Shown piece by piece: positions 52,410 to 61,960 of a stretch of DNA of 64,000 bases. The DNA comes from Chitinophagales bacterium (GTDB taxonomy: Bacteria; Bacteroidota; Bacteroidia; Chitinophagales; JADIYW01). Positions within the stretch are counted from its first letter, which is position 1. Each line of letters opens with the position of its first letter. A program made the translations under genes and the position numbers. The notes beneath the pieces are model-generated. The model was not told where the DNA came from. It made no database searches and was given only the letters and a program-made list of their open reading frames with translations. Location of the stretch: assembly GCA_019694955.1 (NCBI GenBank), contig JAIBAX010000008.1, positions 43,271 through 107,270 on the forward strand, in the 5' to 3' direction.

Positions 52410-53264
52410 TTGAAAGTATTCACAACAGCAGTAGAATTGCGCCACTATTTGGAAGAACAAAGAACGCTTGGTAAAAAGATTGGCTTTGTGCCTACCATGG
52501 GGGCTTTGCATGATGGGCATATCTCCTTAGTGCAGCAGTGTTTAAGTACAGTAGAGGACATGGTATGTGTAGCATCTATTTTTGTTAACCCAACGCAGTT
52601 TAATGATAAGAAGGATTACGAGAAATACCCAATAACAATAGATCAGGATTTGGAAATGCTCCTAAAGGCAGGGTGTGAAGTAGTTTTCCTTCCAAGTGTA
52701 GATGAAATATACCCAAATGGTTTGCAGACAGATATCGCCGTTGACTTAGGTTTTCTGGGAACCACCCTTGAAGCGGCCCACAGACCGGGGCATTTTCAAG
52801 GCGTGGTACAGGTTGTCAAAATATTGTTGGACAAAGTGCAACCGGATTTTTTATTCCTTGGACAGAAGGATTATCAGCAGTGCATGGTAATAACCAGATT
52901 AGTGGAGGCATTTAATATGCCCGTAGAAATAGTTATCTGCCCAACAAAAAGAGAGGTGTCCGGGCTCGCCATGAGTTCACGAAATCGGCGATTAAGTGAT
53001 CAAGAAACCGCTCTTGCAACTAATTTATCAAAAATTTTGTTTGAGATAAAGAAGAATTATAAAAGAGAAATGCCGAAAGAATGGGTGGTCTATGGTATAC
53101 AGTTTTTGAAGGGTTTTCCAGAGATATCCCTTGAGTATCTTTCAGTTGTGGATGGGAAAACATTACAGGAAATCCAGGATTGGCAGGATACAAAAAATGC
53201 CGTTGCATTGATAGCAGCAAAAATTGGTACTGTGAGATTGATAGATAATCTGACAATTTATTAA
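52410..53264 (+). CDS. panC: Pantothenate synthetase
   Basis: Condenses pantoate and beta-alanine using ATP. 284 residues from a TTG start at 52410; there is no upstream ATG and the second residue onward fits the family ([20 protein letters not shown]). Signatures: [17 protein letters not shown] (HIGH-like), [33 protein letters not shown] and [12 protein letters not shown] (KMSKS-like). Divergent from the GT5 gene and followed closely by panD, the source of beta-alanine. Confidence 0.95.
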   Translation: MKVFTTAVELRHYLEEQRTLGKKIGFVPTMGALHDGHISLVQQCLSTVEDMVCVASIFVNPTQFNDKKDYEKYPITIDQDLEMLLKAGCEVVFLPSVDEIYPNGLQTDIAVDLGFLGTTLEAAHRPGHFQGVVQVVKILLDKVQPDFLFLGQKDYQQCMVITRLVEAFNMPVEIVICPTKREVSGLAMSSRNRRLSDQETALATNLSKILFEIKKNYKREMPKEWVVYGIQFLKGFPEISLEYLSVVDGKTLQEIQDWQDTKNAVALIAAKIGTVRLIDNLTIY

Positions 53265-53281
53265 CTTTGTCCCGCGAAAAG

Positions 53282-53632
53282 ATGTTTGTACATATATTCA
53301 AAGCTAAGATTCACAGAGCGACAGTAACTGAAGCTAACCTCAATTACGTCGGCTCCATTACCATAGATGAAAATCTTTTGGACGCTTCAGGAATACTTCC
53401 CAATGAAAAAGTTCAGGTGGTAAATATTAATAACGGAGAGCGTTTTGAAACATACGTGATTCGTGGAGAACGCGGTTCAGGTGCTATTTGCCTCAATGGT
53501 CCGGCAGCGAGAAAAGTGGCTGTAGGGGATAAAGTGATTATCATAACTTATGCTTTAATGGATACGGAAGCCGCAAAAACATACCAACCAAAGGTAGTTT
53601 TTGTGGATGAGAACAATCAAATCGCACAATAG
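53282..53632 (+). CDS. panD: Aspartate 1-decarboxylase
   Basis: Makes beta-alanine from aspartate. 116 residues from the ATG at 53282 ([20 protein letters not shown]). The self-cleavage site is the Gly-Ser in YVGSITID, giving the pyruvoyl group from Ser. A TTG at 53267 would add five residues that do not fit the family. Seventeen bases after panC; the pair covers the two steps leading to pantothenate. Confidence 0.95.
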   Translation: MFVHIFKAKIHRATVTEANLNYVGSITIDENLLDASGILPNEKVQVVNINNGERFETYVIRGERGSGAICLNGPAARKVAVGDKVIIITYALMDTEAAKTYQPKVVFVDENNQIAQ

Positions 53633-53716
53633 TTCCCAATAATGTTTTTGGAAACATGTTTCCATATGCCGTTTATGGGAGTAGCATGGATTAGTATAAC
53701 TTGATAATACTGTGTT

Positions 53717-54733
53717 TTGAAGCAAAAAGTAGGAAATTTTATCAAACTGGCATTGTCATTAGGCTTTGGCATTTTCTTGTTTTGGGTGTTCTTAGGACGT
53801 ATGTCTCCTGAAGAAAAACAGCAAACCCTCCAAACCATAAAAAGCGCTAAATGGGGATGGTTGCTATTGATTCCGGCATTAGGTTTTCTCAGCAATTTCA
53901 ATAGGTCAGAACGGTGGAGATACTTACTACAATCTGTCGGTTATCAACCACGGTTTTGGAATACCTTCTTTTCCGTGATGATCATGTATTTCGCCAACCT
54001 CTTTATCCCAAGATCCGGTGAAGTTTTGCGTTGTACTATTCTGAACAAATATGAGGATATTCCCGTAGATAAAGCCATTGGAACCATGTTGTTAGAGCGA
54101 ATCCTCGACTTGGTGACAGTTCTATTGATTGCCGGGGTGTTGTTTTTAGCAGAAGGGGATAAATTGCTAAAAATGTGGGAACAAAAAAATACCAGCGCAG
54201 AAGCCGCTAACACACCATGGATCATTCAATACATCATTCCCATCATTCTGTTGGTAGGGGTTGGTACGGTATCGCTTTATATTTGGAAGAAATTTGGCTT
54301 CAGGAAATTCATCGATATAGTAAGAGGAAAGTTTATGGGCGTTTGGGAAGGCTTGCGTTCCATCAGAAATGTTAAACAACCCATTCGTTTTACCCTCCAT
54401 ACCATTAGCATGTGGGTATGCTATTGGGGTATGAGTTACTTCGCATTTAGGGCTTTACCTGAAACAGCCCACCTCTCTATTTGGGCAGGAATGGCATGTT
54501 TAGTATTCGGAGGCTTTGCCATGGTAGCTGCTCCGGGCGGAATCGGTACATTCTTCGTAGCAATTGCATTGGTACTCACTCAATACGATATAGATTTAAA
54601 TATCGGGAAGGCTTTTGGTCTTTCGGTTTGGGCTATGCAAACGCTGGCTGCTTTCAGTGGAGGACTCATTTCCTTTGCGGTACTAGCTTTAATGAATAAA
54701 AATGCACTTTCCCTAAGGAAAAACGATTTGTAA
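53717..54733 (+). CDS. UPF0104/lysylphosphatidylglycerol synthase TM region family membrane protein
   Basis: 338 residues, TTG start, with about eight membrane spans. Typical of the flippase-like LPG synthase TM family: FLSNFNRSERWRYLLQSVGY, YFANLFIPRSGEVLRCTILN, MLLERILDLVTVLLIAGVL and the C-terminal PGGIGTFFVAIAL. It likely handles a lipid or glycolipid substrate, but none is known. Its stop abuts the start of the next gene. Confidence 0.85.
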   Translation: MKQKVGNFIKLALSLGFGIFLFWVFLGRMSPEEKQQTLQTIKSAKWGWLLLIPALGFLSNFNRSERWRYLLQSVGYQPRFWNTFFSVMIMYFANLFIPRSGEVLRCTILNKYEDIPVDKAIGTMLLERILDLVTVLLIAGVLFLAEGDKLLKMWEQKNTSAEAANTPWIIQYIIPIILLVGVGTVSLYIWKKFGFRKFIDIVRGKFMGVWEGLRSIRNVKQPIRFTLHTISMWVCYWGMSYFAFRALPETAHLSIWAGMACLVFGGFAMVAAPGGIGTFFVAIALVLTQYDIDLNIGKAFGLSVWAMQTLAAFSGGLISFAVLALMNKNALSLRKNDL

Positions 54734-55189
54734 TTGGCGGAAATTATATACCAGACAGCGCTACAGCATCTGAGAGAGCAATATGCTCTTCAGAAAATAG
54801 TATTTACAAACGGCTGTTTCGACCTATTACATGAAGGTCACCGATATTGTTTTCAGGAGGCTAAAAAATTGGGTGATATTTTAGTAGTTGGCGTTAATGC
54901 CGATGATTCTATTAAAAGATTAAAAGGCGCAGAGCGTCCCAAAGAGTCACTCGACACCAGAATACAACATTTGAAGGAGATAAAAGAAATAGACTTTCTC
55001 ATTAGCTTTGAGGAAGATACACCTATAAAGATTATTCTTGAATTATGTCCGAACATCCTTGTCAAAGGAGGCGATTATACCATTGAAACTATAATTGGCG
55101 CTAAAGAAGTATTGGAACGTGGGGGAGAAGTGGTCATTATTCCACAGTTGCCGGGATATTCCACTACCAAAAAAATAAGTGAGCTTTGA
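54734..55189 (+). CDS. D-glycero-beta-D-manno-heptose 1-phosphate adenylyltransferase (RfaE2-like)
   Basis: 151-residue single-domain nucleotidyltransferase, TTG start. IVFTNGCFDLLHEGHRYCFQ holds the HxGH motif, followed by VVGVNADDSIKRLKGAERP and VKGGDYTIETIIGAKEV, the RfaE C-terminal-domain signature. It would make ADP-heptose for LPS core. Starts right after the UPF0104 stop, so translationally coupled. Confidence 0.88.
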   Translation: MAEIIYQTALQHLREQYALQKIVFTNGCFDLLHEGHRYCFQEAKKLGDILVVGVNADDSIKRLKGAERPKESLDTRIQHLKEIKEIDFLISFEEDTPIKIILELCPNILVKGGDYTIETIIGAKEVLERGGEVVIIPQLPGYSTTKKISEL

Positions 55190-55252
55190 GATAAATGATA
55201 ATTTTAGGATTTGCGATGCTGTAAAATGTTTAGATAAGAAAAAGATTAATCC

Positions 55253-55260
55253 TAAATTTG
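55253..55260 (+). promoter_or_regulatory. -7 promoter box of the GT-C gene
   Basis: TAAATTTG fits TAnnTTTG, 17 nt before the ATG at 55278, supporting that start over the upstream GTG. Confidence 0.45.
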
Positions 55261-55277
55261 TTGCAATAATTTTTTTG

Positions 55278-56858
55278 ATGTTGAATTTTTTGAAACTAGA
55301 ATCGTTGCGCAAGCATCAGATAGCCTTGATATTGGCTTTAGGAGGTATTTTTTGTCTTATAAATATATTGCTTTTTTTCTCGCTTACAATTGATGATGCA
55401 TTTATCTCCTACCGATATGCCAAAATATTCATAGACCATGGCATATGGAATTGGAATCCAAATCACCATATGGTGGAGGCTTATACTACCTTCACACATA
55501 CCATTCTTCCCGTAATACCCTATGCTTTGGGTTTCAGTATTCCCATTTTCATGAAGCTTTTCTCATTATTACTACTGGTGCTAATTATAAGAAGATTGAC
55601 AGGAATTGAAGATAACTTGTTCAGAACGATAGCGATTTTTGTAGTTCTCGTAAATCCACTCTTTTATATACACGCTTTCGCAGGCATAGAAACCATCCTT
55701 TTCGTATACCTCATTTTCGACTCATCCTATATGATTTTATACAGATTCTTCGATAAGAATAAAACAATTTTCTTTTTCTTTCTGTATCAATTACTGCTAC
55801 CCTTAACACGACCAGAAGGAGCCTTATTTTCAATGATGAATATTGCCGTATTGTTTTTTATGGTATACACCGGAAGGAAGTCCATGAAACTAAAGCATTT
55901 TTTTCTTTGGCTAGGAGGAATAGCCATCATAGGTATTGCATATTTTGCTTGGCGATTCCAGTATTTTGGTAAACTCTTTCCCAACCCTTTTTATTTTAAA
56001 ACGGTCATTGGCAGTGAGCAACGTGCAAGTTTTGATTTCCTATTTAACAATATTAAGCCAAATTTGATTTATATATTCATAGGTATTCTATGTTTTCTAA
56101 ACCTAAAAGACAATAGGAAGTACTTTTTTCTGCTCATGTTGCCAACACTAATAATTTGCATAGGATTATATATTCGCTCAAATCTATTGATGAATTATGC
56201 CAATAGGTTTGAGTTTCAGATCATGATTGCCTTCAATCTCCTGTTGCTGTTTCACCAAAAAAGAAGGCCATTGTATTTGACAGCTATTTTTCTGTTAGTG
56301 TTTTTAGTATTTTCTACCCATATCCGTAGTAATATTAATCTTATCAGCTATTACCCTCGGGTATATATGGCGCATCAAAAAATTGGAGAAGCACTAGAGC
56401 CATATAAAGATAAAGGTTATAAATTAATGGTTGGCGATGCAGGATTTACGCCATTCTATGCAGATTGGAACACGGTGGATTATACCGGTCTTGCCAATGG
56501 AGATTTAGCGGCAAATTTTTTTACAACAGATTATTTCATCCAAAATAAACCCGATGTTATTATTCTGAACTGTTCAGCGCCTTCCGCAGATAAATACCAT
56601 AGAGGGTACAATATGAATGTAGTTTATGATTATCTACGCAAAAATACGGGCGAGTACGAACAAGTAGCTGTGAATAAATGGAGTCATAACCACTATTTAA
56701 TTTGTTTCGTTCGTAAGCAGATGGAAGATTTTGCTCCCATAAAGAGCGTACTATCAGAAATTGGGAAGCAATCATATGCTGTTAATGAATCTTATACTAT
56801 TAATAACCCACAGTTTATCAAAGACATCATAACACAGAAGTACTTAAAGACACAATAA
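55278..56858 (+). CDS. GT-C type membrane glycosyltransferase (AftB-like)
   Basis: 526 residues from the ATG at 55278; a GTG at 55179 would extend into the overlap with the previous gene. A large polytopic protein with DDAFISYRYAKIFIDHGIWN after the first span and NPNHHMVEAYTTFTHTILP, the DDA-(Y/F)-I-x-x-R-Y and VE-x-Y-T pattern of arabinofuranosyltransferase AftB-like GT-C enzymes using lipid-linked donors. The C-terminal soluble region (GDAGFTPFYADWNTVDYTGL) is also typical. Substrate unknown. Confidence 0.75.
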   Translation: MLNFLKLESLRKHQIALILALGGIFCLINILLFFSLTIDDAFISYRYAKIFIDHGIWNWNPNHHMVEAYTTFTHTILPVIPYALGFSIPIFMKLFSLLLLVLIIRRLTGIEDNLFRTIAIFVVLVNPLFYIHAFAGIETILFVYLIFDSSYMILYRFFDKNKTIFFFFLYQLLLPLTRPEGALFSMMNIAVLFFMVYTGRKSMKLKHFFLWLGGIAIIGIAYFAWRFQYFGKLFPNPFYFKTVIGSEQRASFDFLFNNIKPNLIYIFIGILCFLNLKDNRKYFFLLMLPTLIICIGLYIRSNLLMNYANRFEFQIMIAFNLLLLFHQKRRPLYLTAIFLLVFLVFSTHIRSNINLISYYPRVYMAHQKIGEALEPYKDKGYKLMVGDAGFTPFYADWNTVDYTGLANGDLAANFFTTDYFIQNKPDVIILNCSAPSADKYHRGYNMNVVYDYLRKNTGEYEQVAVNKWSHNHYLICFVRKQMEDFAPIKSVLSEIGKQSYAVNESYTINNPQFIKDIITQKYLKTQ

Positions 56859-56863
56859 TCCCC

Positions 56864-56889
56864 GCCTCGGAGTTTCAACCCTCGAGGTT
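56864..56889. repeat. 13-bp palindrome (AACCCTCGAGGTT) with a degenerate neighbour
   Basis: A full unit at 56877-56889 preceded by a partial one (GCCTCGGAGTTTC, from 56864), between the convergent GT-C and MBL genes. Fourth locus of the dispersed family. Confidence 0.75.
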
Positions 56890-57522
56890 GAAAAATGGGT
56901 TATATCTTTTCTCGAACCCAATTTTCGTTACAGCACCATGACCGCTGTAAACCTCTGTCTCATCATCCAAGGTGAATAATTTCGTTTGAATGCTGTTGAT
57001 AAGTGTTGCATAGTTGCCACCCGGAAGATCCGTTCTGCCAATGCTGCCTTGAAACAATACATCACCGCTAATAATATAACCTTCCTGTCTATTGTAAAAG
57101 CAAATACTGCCCGGCGAATGCCCGGGTGTAAATAATATTTCAAATTTGGCATCATGAAGTGCTAAAACATCGTTTTCTTCCAAAAATATATCTGCGGCTT
57201 GTTGTGGAGGGAGATGCACGCCAAACATCCTTGATATCTGTGGTGCCATTTCCAAAACAGGAATCTCTAAAGGATGAATGGCAAGCTTTAAGCCATAACG
57301 CTCTTTGAGCAACTCATTACCAAAAATGTGATCGAGGTGACAATGAGTATTGAGCAATCTCACAGGGCGCAAACCTTGGCTATCAATATAATTTGTGAGT
57401 TCATTTTTTTCGGCATCAGTATAACAACCGGGGTCAATTATCCAACAATCTTTGCTTTCATGTGTTATGATATAGGTGTTTTCCTGAAAAGGGCCGAAAC
57501 AAAAGGAAGTAATAGTTGTCAT
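56875..57522 (-). CDS. MBL-fold metallo-hydrolase (glyoxalase II-like)
   Basis: 215 residues. Metal-binding HCHLDH in LLNTHCHLDHIFGNELL, then FTPGHSPGSICFYN and GDVLFQGSIGRTDLPGGN, and the final His in VYSGHGAVTKIG. It belongs to the YcbL-like branch of glyoxalase II-related hydrolases. It could hydrolyse S-lactoylglutathione-like or other thioesters; no partner genes are nearby. Confidence 0.88.
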   Translation of the reverse strand: MTTITSFCFGPFQENTYIITHESKDCWIIDPGCYTDAEKNELTNYIDSQGLRPVRLLNTHCHLDHIFGNELLKERYGLKLAIHPLEIPVLEMAPQISRMFGVHLPPQQAADIFLEENDVLALHDAKFEILFTPGHSPGSICFYNRQEGYIISGDVLFQGSIGRTDLPGGNYATLINSIQTKLFTLDDETEVYSGHGAVTKIGFEKRYNPFFNLEG

Positions 57523-57550
57523 TTTTTACCGTTTAATATGTATATTGGCT

Positions 57551-57558
57551 TACATTTG
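57551..57558 (+). promoter_or_regulatory. -7 promoter box of the propeller/barrel gene
   Basis: TACATTTG fits TAnnTTTG, 32 nt before the ATG at 57591. Confidence 0.45.
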
Positions 57559-57590
57559 CAAAAATAACAATAAAGAGAAGAGTGAGAAGT

Positions 57591-60500
57591 ATGACTAAAA
57601 AATATAAATACAGTCTGTGGGCATTCCTGTTACTCTTTAGTAATATCCGGATTTTCGGTCAAGGACAAGGTACGCAGATACAGTTTGGTCAGAATAGGGT
57701 GCAATACCATGACTTCGACTGGCAATATTACGATAGTGAAAATTTTACCACTTATTTTTATCCGGGCGGGCAAAATATTGCCAAGTTTGTTGTCATGGCA
57801 GCAGAAGACAGGGTGATAAAAATGGAAGAACAGTTCAATTATCGCATCAACACTAAAGTAGAAATCCTAGTTTATAACGATATTACAGATTTAGCCCAGA
57901 CGAATATTGGCTTAGGAAATGAAAGCTATAACCTCGGCGGTAAGAACCGCATCATTGGCAATAAGATATTCTTATATTTCAATGGCGACCACAATCAATT
58001 GAATACAGACTTGAATGAAAGTTTGGCAAGAATCTTTGTCAGCTCCATGATGTCGGGCTCTACGATTCAAGAAATTTTGCAGAACACCATTTTTGGCAAC
58101 CTCCCACCATGGTATAGCGAAGGATTAATTCAATATGTTTCACAGGAATGGAATACAACTAAAGATGGTGAATTACGAGACTATCTCTCTGAAGCTAAAG
58201 TGACTAAATTTAGTAAACTGGCGCAAGAAAACCCAACACTTGCAGGTCATTCCATGTGGTACTTTATTGAGCAGAAATATGGCAAGGACCTCCTTAAAGA
58301 CGTAATTTATCTCTCAAGAATCAACAAAAATGCCTTCAATGGTTTCGGTTATATTCTAGGAACGACAGAACCGCAGTTAGAGATTGACTGGTTGGCATTT
58401 TATAGCGAGCGCGTGAAGGAAGACAAAGAACTTAGGCAAGAAGTTCCAATAGAGCAAAAACTGGCACTCAAAGTGCGAAAAGGCAGAGATATTGCACAGC
58501 TAAAATCTTCACCAGATGGCGCTAAATTAGCATATGCTGTCCATAATGGTGGCGCATTCAAGCTTTTTATCTACGATAAAGAACATAAAAAATCAAAGAA
58601 ATATCTCAAGGGAGGTTTTAAGTCAGAAGACTATCCACACGATAATTCTTATCCGCAAATAGCATGGTCACCGAATGGAGGAACACTAGTAATGTCCTAT
58701 GAAAAGAAGGATAGAATCAAGTTATTGCTGTTAGATTTAACCACCAAGGAGAAGAAGAAAATCAGGATGGAGAACTTCCAACGCATTAATGACATCACCT
58801 TCACAGGAAATGCGCAAGAAGTGGTGCTGAGTGCCCAAGTTAATGGCAAATCAGACTTATATTTATTCTCCTTGTCAAACCCCAGAACAACACCGATTAC
58901 CAATGATTTTTGGGACGATTTACAGCCTTCCTACATCAATGCAAATGGCAATGAAGGAATATTGTTTGTTTCCAATAGACGAAATGATACAATTATTGAT
59001 GAAGGCTTAGATACCATACTGCCGTTAGGCACCTATGATGTGTTCTTTTATGACCTGAAAAAGAAAGAAAAATCCCTTTCCCGACTTACAAATACGCCAT
59101 TTGCTTCCGAGAAAATGCCCATTCCTGTCTCAAATGGAAATATTCAGTACTTAAGTGATGAGAGTGGCATATATGGCATAAACGAAATGAGCCTTCTGCA
59201 AACAATCAGTTATTATAAAGAAGTATGGCAAGATGTAGATGGAAACATCATCGAAACGGATAATTACGGTATAGACACCACTCAATTAAAAAAAACCACT
59301 ATTCCGGTTCTAAAAATAACAGGAATGGAAGCTAAAGGCAGTAATTTTTGGAAAAATATTGTAGCACATACAGCCGCAGCTAAATCCAATGATTATTACT
59401 TACTTACCAAAATAAAAGGAAAGCCACGGGTGATCTACCAATCCAATACCTTTGCAGATAAAGTCGAGCGAGTGGGTGAAACAAATTTCAGAATAGAGCG
59501 TACCAATGTTGCAACTTTAAACTTTACTCCTCAAGGCAATGGCGATTCTCTTTCGCTCACCATACAAGATAAGCTGGGTTTAGATTCTTTATTTAATGAG
59601 AAAACAAATTACCAGTTCTCCACCCAATATAGCACTATCCTAACACCGCAAGGATCTTCTGAGTCATCCTCAAGCAACAACTATGTACAGGCGGGTTCAG
59701 TAGCATCTTTGCAAAGTTTGCAGTTCAATCCTGCTAAAACTGTCCCATATAGGGCAAAATTCTCCTCTGATTATTTGGTGACAGCATTGGACAATAGTTT
59801 AGCCTTCCAAACATATGAAAATTTCAGCCTGTCAGGATCTACCTTTAACTATCCCGATTTAAATGGAATGATCACCTTCGGAATCACAGATGTGATGGAA
59901 GACCATAAGATAATTGGCGGCATTCGAATACCATCCAGCTTTGCAGGTTCAGAAGAATTTGTCAGCTATCAAAACTTAAAGTCCAGATTAGATTATAGAT
60001 TCCTTTTTTATCGGAAATCTGATCAGGTGCAATTTCCTGTCGATCCATCCTTTCCGTTCTATGTGCTAAATGCAAAACTGAAGTCCAACTATGCCGAAGC
60101 GAGTGCCAGCTATCCGATAGATGTAACCAAAAGCGTGAAGTTTGCATTAGGGTTCAGAAATGATAAAGGGATAGTGTCACTCACCGACCAATTTTCCGAA
60201 GAAATCACAGACGATATTGTAGAGAATTGGGGTTCGGCAAGGGTAGAATTTGTCCACGATAAATCCAAAGAAATACAACTCAACATTCGCGATGGATTTC
60301 GGTACAAGTTCTTTTTTGAGTATTTTAAAAATTTTAATGAAAAAAAATCCAACCTCTATAATTTTGGATATGATATTCGTCATTACTGGGTTTTACATAA
60401 AAATATTATTTGGGCAAACCGCCTAGCAGGCGCTTCTTCTTTTGGGAATAAGAAAATTGCCTATTATCTTGGTGGAGTAGATAGTTGGATAAACCCAAAA

Positions 60501-60968
60501 TTCGACTCAGATATCCCATTGGGAACAGATAATAACTATGCTTTCCAAGCAATCGGCACCAATATGAGAGGATTTCCACTAAATGCAAGAAATGGCAACA
60601 GCTATATGGTCATTAATAGCGAGTTGAGGGTGCCTTTGTTCTCGTATCTTGCCAAGAAGCCACTCAAGTCTCCGTTCTTGAATAATTTTCAAATAGTAGG
60701 TTTCTTCGATATCGGAAGTGCATTTAAAGGATTAACGCCCTTCGATGAAGAAAATCCTTATAGCACCGAAGATGTAAACACCGGTCCCGGACCAGTGGTG
60801 GTTACGGTAAACTACTACAGAAATCCTACGGTTTTTGGTTATGGTGCAGGAATAAGAACCACCTTGTTAGGCTATTTCTTCAGAGTAGATGCAGGTTGGG
60901 GTAGAGATGGGAAATCTAAGTCCGGCAACAAACCTTTGTGGTATTTTTCGATTTCAAAAGACTTCTAA
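57591..60968 (+). CDS. Large outer-membrane protein: peptidase MA-like, TolB-like propeller and barrel
   Basis: 1125 residues from the ATG at 57591, after a signal peptide (YKYSLWAFLLLFSNIRIFGQ). The N-terminal region (to about 300) ends in NLPPWYSEGLIQYVSQEWNT, resembling the peptidase MA helix (W-x-x-EG). A beta-propeller of TolB/WD40-like repeats (DIAQLKSSPDGAKLAYAVHN, PQIAWSPNGGTLVMS) spans about 300-540. The last 370 residues look like an Omp85/surface-antigen-like barrel (FRVDAGWGRDGKSKSGNKP) ending in the aromatic WYFSISKDF. No HExxH is seen, so peptidase activity is unlikely. Function unknown. Confidence 0.8.
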   Translation: MTKKYKYSLWAFLLLFSNIRIFGQGQGTQIQFGQNRVQYHDFDWQYYDSENFTTYFYPGGQNIAKFVVMAAEDRVIKMEEQFNYRINTKVEILVYNDITDLAQTNIGLGNESYNLGGKNRIIGNKIFLYFNGDHNQLNTDLNESLARIFVSSMMSGSTIQEILQNTIFGNLPPWYSEGLIQYVSQEWNTTKDGELRDYLSEAKVTKFSKLAQENPTLAGHSMWYFIEQKYGKDLLKDVIYLSRINKNAFNGFGYILGTTEPQLEIDWLAFYSERVKEDKELRQEVPIEQKLALKVRKGRDIAQLKSSPDGAKLAYAVHNGGAFKLFIYDKEHKKSKKYLKGGFKSEDYPHDNSYPQIAWSPNGGTLVMSYEKKDRIKLLLLDLTTKEKKKIRMENFQRINDITFTGNAQEVVLSAQVNGKSDLYLFSLSNPRTTPITNDFWDDLQPSYINANGNEGILFVSNRRNDTIIDEGLDTILPLGTYDVFFYDLKKKEKSLSRLTNTPFASEKMPIPVSNGNIQYLSDESGIYGINEMSLLQTISYYKEVWQDVDGNIIETDNYGIDTTQLKKTTIPVLKITGMEAKGSNFWKNIVAHTAAAKSNDYYLLTKIKGKPRVIYQSNTFADKVERVGETNFRIERTNVATLNFTPQGNGDSLSLTIQDKLGLDSLFNEKTNYQFSTQYSTILTPQGSSESSSSNNYVQAGSVASLQSLQFNPAKTVPYRAKFSSDYLVTALDNSLAFQTYENFSLSGSTFNYPDLNGMITFGITDVMEDHKIIGGIRIPSSFAGSEEFVSYQNLKSRLDYRFLFYRKSDQVQFPVDPSFPFYVLNAKLKSNYAEASASYPIDVTKSVKFALGFRNDKGIVSLTDQFSEEITDDIVENWGSARVEFVHDKSKEIQLNIRDGFRYKFFFEYFKNFNEKKSNLYNFGYDIRHYWVLHKNIIWANRLAGASSFGNKKIAYYLGGVDSWINPKFDSDIPLGTDNNYAFQAIGTNMRGFPLNARNGNSYMVINSELRVPLFSYLAKKPLKSPFLNNFQIVGFFDIGSAFKGLTPFDEENPYSTEDVNTGPGPVVVTVNYYRNPTVFGYGAGIRTTLLGYFFRVDAGWGRDGKSKSGNKPLWYFSISKDF

Positions 60969-60970
60969 CC

Positions 60971-61924
60971 ATGCAAAAACAAAAAGCCGGATGGGGAGTA
61001 CATCTGGCTTTGTTTACTGTCAATCTTTTATATGGCGCAAATTACCTTGTCGCAAAACAAGTAATGCCCAAGCATTTAGATGCTTATACCTTTATTCTGT
61101 TGCGTCTTTCCATCTGTACGGTACTTTTTTGGTTGGTAGGATGCTTTTTTCCAAAACAACAGATACAAAAGGAAGATTGGTTGCGAATAATCGGTTGCAG
61201 CCTGTTTGGGATGACCTTAAATCAGTTACTATTCTTTAAAGGACTAAGCCTCACATCTTCTATCAATGCTTCTTTGATAATGATTACGACACCCATTTGT
61301 GTATTAATGATGTCAGCAATTATATTAAAAGATCGGCTACAAACAAAACAAGTGGTTGGTGTGTTATGTGGGCTTTCTGGTGCTGCTATGATAATTCTTT
61401 CCGGCAATCCTTCCAAAACACAGGCGCTCCAACTTTCGAGTGGCGATTTATTGATATTGCTGAATGCCCTATCTTTTGCTTTATATCTTGTTATCGCTAA
61501 ACCGCTCATGGCAAAATATCACCCACTCACTTTGGTGAAATGGATGTTCCTGTTGGCAACCATTACAGTATTGCCATTTTTATTTAAAGGATTATATCAG
61601 GTTAATTTGGCTTCTTGGGATGGGAGCATCTGGTTAAGTTTTTTGTATGTCATTATTGGCGCCACCTTCATGGTGTATTTACTCAATACAGTTGCCCTTA
61701 AAAAAGCAACCCCCGTTTTATTGAGTACCTATATCTACCTGCAACCATTTTTTGCAGCACTATTAGCGGCTCTTTTTGGGTTGGAAATGATAAGCATACA
61801 GCAAGGAATAGCCGGGATAGTTATCATTTTCGGCGTCAATTTAGTCAGCAAATCAAAGCAATCTCCACAAAAGAGCGAAGATTCTGTGAAAAATGCTGAA
61901 AATGAAGTTTTGGATTTGGGTTAA
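60971..61924 (+). CDS. EamA/DMT family transporter
   Basis: 317 residues from the ATG at 60971 (MQKQKAGWGVHLALFTVNLL), 2 bp after the previous stop. Ten membrane spans in two EamA repeats, each with a YGANYLVAKQVMP- or SFALYLVIAKPLM-type start; the C-terminal tail is hydrophilic and charged (SKQSPQKSEDSVKNAENEV). A drug/metabolite exporter of unknown substrate. Confidence 0.88.
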   Translation: MQKQKAGWGVHLALFTVNLLYGANYLVAKQVMPKHLDAYTFILLRLSICTVLFWLVGCFFPKQQIQKEDWLRIIGCSLFGMTLNQLLFFKGLSLTSSINASLIMITTPICVLMMSAIILKDRLQTKQVVGVLCGLSGAAMIILSGNPSKTQALQLSSGDLLILLNALSFALYLVIAKPLMAKYHPLTLVKWMFLLATITVLPFLFKGLYQVNLASWDGSIWLSFLYVIIGATFMVYLLNTVALKKATPVLLSTYIYLQPFFAALLAALFGLEMISIQQGIAGIVIIFGVNLVSKSKQSPQKSEDSVKNAENEVLDLG

Positions 61925-61960
61925 AGGTACAATAACACTACTTTTGGTAAAAATTTTTGT

